Both the position numbers and the translations under genes were made by a program. A stretch of DNA of 64,000 bases from Asterias amurensis (lineage: Eukaryota > Echinodermata > Asteroidea > Forcipulatida > Asteriidae): assembly GCF_032118995.1 (NCBI RefSeq), contig NC_092656.1, forward strand, positions 20,108,965 through 20,172,964, in the 5' to 3' direction. Positions within the stretch are counted from its first letter, which is position 1. Each line of letters starts with the position of its first letter. Shown here in pieces: positions 61,152-64,000 of the stretch. A model generated the notes under the pieces. It made no database searches and had not been told where the DNA came from. It saw only the letters and a program-made list of their open reading frames with translations.

Positions 61152-64000
61152 GTCCAGAAGACGTACCTGTATACGGATGATGGCAGGCAGTTGCCTCCTG
61201 ATGAAGTCTAATCTCTCTTTGTAGGCCTTCCTAGCGATGGTTCCTCTCACATGAGACTGAAGAGTCACTATCTTACCCTCGTTGGACTTAAACAGAAGAG
61301 CGCGGTCATACTCGGCTGTTACCCCAGTCACCACTCTCTGATTGTCACACAAAAAAATTCAAAGTAAAATGATACTCAATAATATAAAAATAACGCTCAT
61401 ATCCGTCACTCAGTGACACTCAAGGCACTTCAACATTCAGTATTTTCCTGTAAGGTATGAGGAGCTACGTTTTTGAAGTATGTAATGGTTTACCGGGTGC
61501 TGTGGCGCAATGTGCATCCAATTAAACAAGGATGACAGTGGCGAAGCCCTTCTCTTTTCGATAAGTGCATAACACAACAAATGTGACCAATGGCTTTACT
61601 TCCCATCCGAAGGACGAAGCAATAATGGTTAAAGACACAAGTTTCACGACTGGGACTCCCAACTTCTGCTGAACAGAAACTCTGCACTTGCACAATTTGT
61701 GGAGAATGGTGATTGTATTCTGCGGTAAGCAGAGCCATGAACTTGGGCCAAGTACTGAGATCTACTGAGTAATAACGCAAAACCTAAGCGTCTACCTAAA
61801 AGATCTTACCTGAATTTCTTCTTTAGAGAGCTGCAGATTGGAATCACAAAAGTCTTCTGGCTCCATCCAATTGAACTCCATGGTTAAGAAGTTGAAGTAG
61901 AAGTTACTTCCATCCCTAAGCTTATGGCACACCCAGCTACCAGGGGAACCACCTAAAATGAGGAGACCGGTCACAGAGCTAAATTCATGATGTACTGATG
62001 ACTGTCAGCTAGTCACAAATAATCTCACTCAGGGATTGTAAAACAATTACCAGAAATACCCCCCTCGCCCAATCCTAAGTCGTAAAGCTCAAAATCTCAA
62101 AGAGAAACGATTGATCTTAAGAAGTGTATCAATCTTAGTTGCTAGGCAAGGGTAAACAAAAAGAGAGTTGGACTAGACAAAAAGTTTGAAAAGGCCAGCA
62201 GCTATTCCCCGAAAGTGATGGCTTTCACAGATTGACTCACTCTTTGTTTTGTTCTCTTTGGCCTCTGTGAGTTTCTCCAGATACATCTCCTCACAGTCAG
62301 GGACGACAGAGTTCAGAGCCAAGTCAGGTTGACGCAGCGCCTCAAGGAGTGGGGCTGACTTCTTGTCTTCTATCATCATGTTCACATTGGCGACAGTCAC
62401 AGCCACTGGATAGCATAGAGCAAAATATTAATAATATAATAATTTATACTTCTATAGCCCTTTATCACATCCCTAAGGGCTCCCTATTTTTTCATAATAA
62501 TAAAAATAATAATAGTGGCTTCTTTTATAGCGCACATTGTTCGTCACTCAGTGACACTCCTGGCGCTGTAACATACAGAATTTCCTGCAAGATTTGCGAC
62601 TACGTTTTGAATGTGAGACCTAATTCTGATAGCACCAGGTAATGATTTACAAGGTTTAGTAGATACGTGCGCTATATAAGACTTTGATATTGTTATTATT
62701 ATTATGGTCCACACTCTGCTGATCAGAAACATCAGAGCTTGAGTTTAGGGATTTGAACTTACGTTTGTTTGCATTGGTGTTCTTGTTGTTGGATTTATCA
62801 ATCCCATCCTGGATCTCATCTAGCCACAACACTGCCGCCTCATCCTCAGTCAACTAAAAAAAATTCAGAACAAGGAATGGTTCAAATAAAGCACCAGCAC
62901 AGCACGTTAAATCAGAGGTCGTTCATTCAAATCCTCTAGTCAATATTTCTTTGTTTAAAGCAAAAACATTTCATGTCTACCCAGTACATTTCATGTCTAC
63001 CCAGTACAAGGAAAGGTAAAAATAAAGCACAGGCACAGCACGTTAAACCGGAGGTCGTTCATTCAAATCCTCTAGTAATTATTTCTTTGTTCAAACCAAA
63101 AACATTTCCTGTCTACCCAGTACATTTCCCTTGTGGTTTGTTATTTGATAAAAGAACAAAAATAAAACAAACTAGTAACCAAGAACTCACCTCTGCCTTG
63201 TGGTCTTTCTCTCCTCGTAGTGTGATCAGATAGAGGATATAAAGATCTGGTTCTACTTCTCTTAGCTTAGCGGCCGGAGTCTGCAGAGCCTGGAGGGTCT
63301 CATTAGGATCTCCCGTATCAAGAGCTTCGTTGATCTTAGCAACAGCCATGATCCCTGAACAAGGTAAACAAATCAAAATGCTTTTAATTTATTTAAATTA
63401 TTTTAATAAATGTTATTTTTGATAGGTGTCAGCTACCGCGCAATCTCTTTGGTATAGTTGGTATGACACTGCCCTAGAATTGCAAAGGTCGTGGGTCAAG
63501 AGGAAGCTTTTTTGACTTACTTTCATGTTCTTCAAGCAGCTCTGCATTAACCATCTCAACGCATCCCTGTACATGCTCTTGTAGTAGATAGTCAGCACCA
63601 CTCTGTAAGGAAAGACAAAAATATTAATGCGCCGCTGACAGGTTGTGCTTCAACGCTTATTTTCCTTAACAGTTAAACAGAACTAGTGACTTCTGTTTAA
63701 CCGTTTCCACCAATTTCAATCCAAATTGGTAATCTGAACTTTGGTGCAGGTTACACACGATTGCTGGTGTCAATTTAAGTTTAGAATTGTACTGCGTTTA
63801 AAAGCAATGCTTACCACAGAAATTGTCCGCTTCAACACTGCACCCAATAAACTGCAGAATTCTGTGGCCCTGGTTAGCGCAGAACTTTGCAGTAAGCAGC
63901 AAAATCAAATCGGATCCACTAGGGATGTCGGTAAACTCAAAATGTTAGAACACCAACCGATATACACACCTGTATGTTGCAGACACTCTGTACTGTACAC
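37498..64000 (-). CDS. IQGAP1: IQGAP scaffold protein, C-terminal two-thirds (partial at 5' end)
   Basis: Twenty-eight exons in order: 63521-63602, 63191-63354, 62763-62853, 62241-62405, 61810-61952, 61167-61337, 60493-60576, 60215-60286, 59671-59740, 59227-59313, 58996-59117, 57547-57839, 50483-50557, 48246-48395, 47204-47344, 46644-46728, 46301-46465, 45569-45636, 44607-44739, 43428-43530, 41729-41870, 41126-41213, 40724-40827, 40135-40249, 39843-40003, 39101-39217, 38047-38155, 37498-37611. Every junction keeps phase and the sum is 1138 codons including the stop. Domains in order: IQGAP repeats, WW, four IQ motifs, coiled linker, RasGAP-related domain, RasGAP C-terminus ending NKKFYGK. IQGAPs are cytoplasmic scaffolds binding actin, calmodulin and active Cdc42/Rac1; the family's GAP-related domain binds but does not activate GTP hydrolysis. 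The N-terminal calponin-homology part lies past the right edge. Orthology is clear; IQGAP1 rather than 2 or 3 is nominal. Confidence 0.98.
39279..39335 (+). mobile_element. tRNA-Leu-like fragment
   Basis: GTCATGGCCGAGCGGTCTA resembles the 5' half of a leucine tRNA (class II), followed by CATCAGACGCAAGTTCTGATG, but no variable arm or T arm follows. A SINE head or tRNA pseudogene in an IQGAP intron. Confidence 0.55.
39640..39803. mobile_element. GTCCTAA foldback repeat, copy 3
   Basis: Ends CGATTTCACAAAGAGTTAGG and TTTTGTGAAATCGACG, with a central CTGCATGCTACAGTGCAGGG. It lies about 40 bp from IQGAP exon 39843-40003. Confidence 0.88.
40376..40537. mobile_element. TTAA foldback, CACTGCAGCGATAACG family, copy 1
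   Basis: Left end GTCGAGTCACACTGCAGCG, right end GCCTGTGTGACC; internal ATTCTATTGGTGGAATTGCTC and ATTCAACCAATCGAGG. Second copy at 50920-51092. Confidence 0.75.
40543..40687. mobile_element. GTCCTAA foldback repeat, copy 4
   Basis: GGATTTCACAAAGAGTTAGG at the left and TTTGTGAAATCGACCCC at the right. It abuts the preceding element. Confidence 0.88.
41300..41655. mobile_element. CAGTGGACAC-family MITE, diverged copy
   Basis: Minus orientation. Retains GAGAAACGACTCCCTCTGAAG, TTATTTTATGCATATGTTGG and ACAATTACCATAAGTATCTT; terminal TTAA only partly preserved. Confidence 0.75.
41729..50557 (-). CDS. IQGAP1: IQGAP exons for the RasGAP-related domain
   Basis: Exons 50483-50557, 48246-48395, 47204-47344, 46644-46728, 46301-46465, 45569-45636, 44607-44739, 43428-43530 and 41729-41870. 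Landmarks: EIVTGSPMVIKMVV, VYKAWINQMESQTGEASKLP, YGIRYIAKVLK and YYRYMNPAIVAPDAFDI, the RasGAP core signature. In IQGAPs this domain binds GTP-loaded Cdc42 and Rac1 rather than stimulating hydrolysis. Confidence 0.97.
42082..42361. mobile_element. Composite foldback in IQGAP intron
   Basis: GTTATCACACAAGCGCAAG with GAATACGGAAAA is mirrored by TTTTCCGTATTTCCACGAGC and GTGTGATAAC around 42221. A second inverted pair (TATCTTCAAGC / ACTTGAAGATA) spans about 42225-42361. Confidence 0.75.
42775..42948. repeat. TAAGC-type repeat
   Basis: Shares GGAAACCAGTCACA, GGCTGGTAACCTTACTCTGG and TGAGCAACTCTATCAAATTG with the copies in GTPBP3 introns. Confidence 0.65.
44300..44495. mobile_element. 196-bp foldback element
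   Basis: Ends TAATAGACCGATCCATTA and complement; next to each lies GGCTCCGCCC / GGGGCGTAGC. No coding capacity; only one copy noted in the window. Confidence 0.85.
45053..45470. mobile_element. 400-bp interspersed element, orientation B
   Basis: Inverted relative to 27760-28170. The left part contains a small extra palindrome: TTGATAATTTCACCGAGACG and AGGTAAATTATCAAG. Located in an IQGAP intron. Confidence 0.8.
45868..45965 (-). mobile_element. tRNA-derived SINE fragment
   Basis: The minus strand reads AAGGCGGCTCAGTGAGTTAT (A box region), then CCCAGTTCGAATCCCACCTG (B box). Confidence 0.7.
46969..47124. mobile_element. GTCCTAA foldback repeat, copy 5
   Basis: Left GCTGATTTCACCAAACGCTA diverged, right AGTTTTGTGAAATCGACGGC intact; TTAGGACGAGTAGCTTGTCC inside. 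Confidence 0.85.
47402..47765. mobile_element. TTAA MITE, CAGTGGACAC family, copy 3
   Basis: Flanked by TTAA at 47398-47401 and 47766-47769. Ends AGCCAGTGGACACTATTGG and ATAGTGTCCACTGCCT; internal inverted pair CAAGTTCTAAACTTGAGG. Among the cleanest copies. Confidence 0.92.
47840..48085 (-). mobile_element. SINE with tail repeat
   Basis: The minus strand contains GCAGAGTGTTGGTTCGAAAC (B-box-like), and the flanking ACTTTTTACGAAGCAATAAA and TCATCCACTAGGAGCCTGGC are shared with 28192-28372 and 60875-61035. Confidence 0.65.
48466..48560 (+). mobile_element. SINE fragment with GGTTCAAGTCC box
   Basis: GTTAATCCGGAGGTCGTCGG followed by TTCAAGTCCTGCTCCAGTCA, and then TTTCTTTGTTCAAATCCAAA; same family as 8499-8560 and 62905-63150. 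Confidence 0.7.
48582..48949. mobile_element. TTAA MITE, CAGTGGACAC family, variant copy
   Basis: TTAA flanks; ends AGGGAAGGTACATGTTTGG and ACGTGTACCATCCCT differ from the standard ends, while the body (AAAGACCAGTCTTCTCACTT, TTCAGAGAGAGTCG) is shared. A terminal-sequence subfamily. Confidence 0.88.
50255..50402. mobile_element. Foldback, TTACCTGGTAAGTCTGC arms
   Basis: GGAGACTTTGGAGCGCTAGG and GGCAGCAGACTTACCAGGTA are mirrored by TACCTGGTAAGTCTGCTGCC and GCGTCCTGAAAGTCCCC. Confidence 0.85.
50920..51092. mobile_element. TTAA-like foldback, CACTGCAGCGATAACG family, copy 2
   Basis: Left GGTCCCACTGCAGCGATAAC, right GTTATCAAGCCTGTGTGACC; internal ATTCTATTGGTTGAATTGCT and ATTCAACCAATCAAGG inverted pair. 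Confidence 0.8.
51591..51778. mobile_element. TTAA foldback, ACTTCCTGCGAATG family, copy 2
   Basis: Starts after TTAA with GCCCGGTTCATACTTCCTG; ends CAGGAAGTATGAACCTGGG before TTTA. A TTGTGACGTCAA-type pair sits inside. Sister of 28668-28822. Confidence 0.85.
51788..51942. mobile_element. Foldback, ATAGACCTTATCGCAAATAC arms
   Basis: The right arm GTATTTGCGATAAGGTCTAT is the exact complement; TGGGxTGCATTGTGG-type inner pair. Confidence 0.88.
51963..52163. repeat. 37-bp tandem repeat, about five units
   Basis: Unit AAACACATGCACAACCACA plus GATGTACATTTTACTTC with variants; open on both strands because of its period, not because it codes. Confidence 0.92.
52911..53143. mobile_element. GTCCTAA foldback repeat, tandem double copy
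   Basis: Two consecutive units beginning GGATCCAGGGGTGGATTTC; the first lacks its right end, the second closes with CTTTGTGAAAACGATCCC. Confidence 0.88.
53166..53488. mobile_element. Nested element with GAGCAAGTTCGAGTG inverted ends
   Basis: GAGCAAGTTCGAGTGCGCA on the left, TGCACACTCGAACTTGCTC on the right; several GGTCGACCA boxes inside. Confidence 0.82.
54376..54755. mobile_element. TTAA MITE, CAGTGGACAC family, copy 4 (reverse)
   Basis: Left TTAA intact, right mutated to TTGA; ends AGGCAGTGGACACTATTGG and CCAATAGTGTCCACTGCCT; strong inner hairpin GATTTCGAGACCTCA / TGAGGTCTCGAAATC. Confidence 0.92.
54957..55996. mobile_element. 1-kb element with AGGCCACATAAA inverted ends
   Basis: AAGGCCACATAAA and TGTTGATCGTCC at the left answer GGACGATCAACA and TTTATGTGGCCT at the right. 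The THAP-bearing TTAA element sits inside it. Confidence 0.72.
55233..55807. mobile_element. TTAA element with THAP-like relic (Kolobok-type candidate)
   Basis: TTAA flanks, inverted ends AGTCACCTGGAA and TTCCAGGTGACT. A second inverted pair (GTGACGTCAATCGAGGCAGA and complement) brackets the centre. There, the ATG at 55520 opens MPTSCIAAEC, the start and first C-x4-C pair of a THAP zinc finger, before degenerating. TTAA target choice plus THAP fits the Kolobok superfamily; this assignment is inference. Confidence 0.6.
56291..56596. mobile_element. hAT-like MITE, CAGGGATG(C/T)CAGT ends
   Basis: CAGGGATGCCAGTGG at the left and ACTGACATCCCTG at the right; flanks share TTGATG. The interior is rich in CCGGAAA/TTTCCGG and homopolymer runs. 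Confidence 0.7.
56850..57193. repeat. 57-bp tandem repeat, six units
   Basis: Unit GGCGTTGAGGCTATCTTTGT, TCCAGCACTACTGCCTCAAT, CACTTTGTATATTAAGT. Two units carry an extra A. Period 57 keeps a chance plus-strand frame open. Confidence 0.95.
57547..59313 (-). CDS. IQGAP1: IQGAP exons for the helical linker
   Basis: Exons 59227-59313, 58996-59117 and 57547-57839 (the largest exon, 293 bp). Heptad-rich segments such as LEESDLNVMDIKIGLLVKN-type helices precede LEAYQHLFYLLQTDPHYLAK and LYNYAANQREEFLMLKLFK, conserved in all IQGAPs. Confidence 0.96.
58213..58923. mobile_element. 711-bp element with inverted AATAGACTGTGCAAGTC ends
   Basis: AATAGACTGTGCAAGTCTCG at the left, CGAGACTTGCACAGTCTATT at the right, in an IQGAP intron. 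It interrupts a GGTAACACCATGTGTG-family piece whose end remains at 58178-58212. Internal open frames are short. Confidence 0.85.
59671..61337 (-). CDS. IQGAP1: IQGAP exons for four IQ motifs
   Basis: Exons 61167-61337, 60493-60576, 60215-60286 and 59671-59740. Each holds or completes one calmodulin-binding IQ motif: LQSHVRGTIARKAYK; IQ|SWLKGFRQRHAYK; LQSYARMHADQKKF; MQTFWRSNKARNDY. The introns entering and leaving the middle exons are all phase 0, so the motifs behave as modular units. Confidence 0.95.
59783..59858 (-). mobile_element. tRNA-like SINE head
   Basis: The minus strand reads CATCAGCTCAGTCGGCAGAG (A box) and GTCGCAGGTTCAAATCCCCC (B box); acceptor ends do not pair as in a tRNA gene. 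Confidence 0.68.
60701..60868. mobile_element. GTCCTAA foldback repeat, copy 7
   Basis: CCGTCGATTTCACAAAGAG to TTTTGTGAAATCGACGGC, near full length. Confidence 0.88.
60875..61035 (-). mobile_element. tRNA-derived SINE
   Basis: Minus strand: TGTGGTTGAGTGATCTAGTT, later GTGTGGGTTCGAATCCTGG (B box), CTTGAGCAAGGCACTTAACC, CTTCGTAAAAAGTTGGTAAG. Best-preserved example of the family also seen at 27030-27140 and 47840-48085. Confidence 0.8.
61119..61152. repeat. (TTA)n microsatellite
   Basis: About eleven ATT/TTA units at the edge of the preceding SINE, close to an IQGAP exon donor (61166). Confidence 0.95.
61540..61700. mobile_element. SINE-tail fragment
   Basis: CCATCCGAAGGACGAAGCAA and TAATGGTTAAAGACACAAG match the tail of the family at 27030-27140 and 60875-61035. 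Head lost. Confidence 0.6.
61810..61952 (-). CDS. IQGAP1: IQGAP exon for the WW domain
   Basis: Encodes SWVCHKLRDGSNFYFN and FNWMEPEDF: first Trp, central aromatic strand and second Trp before a Pro, as in a WW domain. Family knowledge links this region to ERK binding. Confidence 0.93.
62241..63602 (-). CDS. IQGAP1: IQGAP exons for the last IQGAP repeats
   Basis: Exons 63521-63602, 63191-63354, 62763-62853 and 62241-62405. Landmarks: KINEALDTGDPNETLQALQ, AAVLWLDEIQDGI and LLEALRQPDLALNSVVPDC, each typical of the IQGAP-specific coiled repeats that mediate dimerisation. Confidence 0.96.
62905..63150 (+). mobile_element. Tandemly duplicated SINE fragment
   Basis: Two units of about 115 bp, each with CACAGCACGTTAAA, GGTCGTTCATTCAAATCC, TCTAGT and ACATTTC-TGTCTACCCAG. 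The short ACATTTCATGTCTACCCAGT piece is repeated again inside unit 1. Confidence 0.82.
63430..63497 (+). mobile_element. SINE 5' fragment (same family as 17059-17305)
   Basis: AGCTACCGCGCAATCTC, GTTGGTATGACACTGC and CTAGAATTGCAAAGGTCGTG match the head of the full element; it ends 24 bp before the donor of an IQGAP exon. Confidence 0.8.
63970..64000 (-). CDS. IQGAP1: Possible next IQGAP exon, cut by window edge
   Basis: The minus strand ends ACATACAG|GTGTGTATA at 63970 in phase 0, which would join the phase-0 exon starting at 63602. Only ten codons are visible and the donor is not ideal. Confidence 0.3.

Overview
This is a stretch of animal nuclear genome, not bacterial. It is AT-rich, its coding sequence is broken into short exons with GT-AG introns, and more than half is intron or intergenic DNA packed with short transposon-derived repeats. 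Protein similarity (fibrillin, GTPBP3, IQGAP, MAM receptor) places it in Bilateria. The repeat style, with many TTAA-flanked foldback MITEs and tRNA-derived SINEs, makes me suspect an echinoderm, possibly a sea star; that last step is inference from memory.

Layout. (1) 769-10038, minus strand: the 5' end of a fibrillin-like extracellular-matrix gene (signal peptide, fibrillin-unique N-terminal segment, first EGF-type modules). It runs off the left edge. (2) 10039-23024: 13 kb with no recognisable coding gene, holding SINEs, foldback MITEs and two donor-flanked segments that could be 5' non-coding exons. (3) 23025-27730, plus strand: a complete seven-exon GTPBP3 (mitochondrial MnmE), the GTPase of tRNA wobble-uridine modification. 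(4) 28904-31548, minus strand: a complete five-exon gene for a 354-residue type I membrane protein with one MAM domain, a Ser/Thr/Pro-rich stalk, one transmembrane helix and a short tail with an ITIM-like tyrosine motif. It converges on GTPBP3, and polyadenylation signals on both strands overlap between the two. (5) 31549-37497: AT-rich intergenic DNA with tandem repeats. (6) 37498-64000, minus strand: the C-terminal two-thirds of IQGAP (28 confident exons, 1137 residues): IQGAP repeats, WW, four IQ motifs, RasGAP-related domain and RasGAP C-terminus. The calponin-homology end lies beyond the right edge. All exon junctions I assigned in the four genes keep phase, and I found no frameshift or premature stop.

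The genes have no obvious joint function. They serve matrix assembly, mitochondrial translation, cell-surface recognition and cytoskeletal scaffolding. The most unusual content is the repeat landscape. At least two palindromic MITE families, and probably several more, share TTAA target duplications and AG-type ends. One TTAA element inside an IQGAP intron keeps what looks like the start of a THAP zinc finger, pointing to a Kolobok-type (TTAA-specific, THAP-bearing) source. A hAT-like MITE with a perfect 8-bp target duplication is nested inside another element in GTPBP3 intron 1, and a full-length SINE at 17059-17305 has a perfect 13-bp target duplication.
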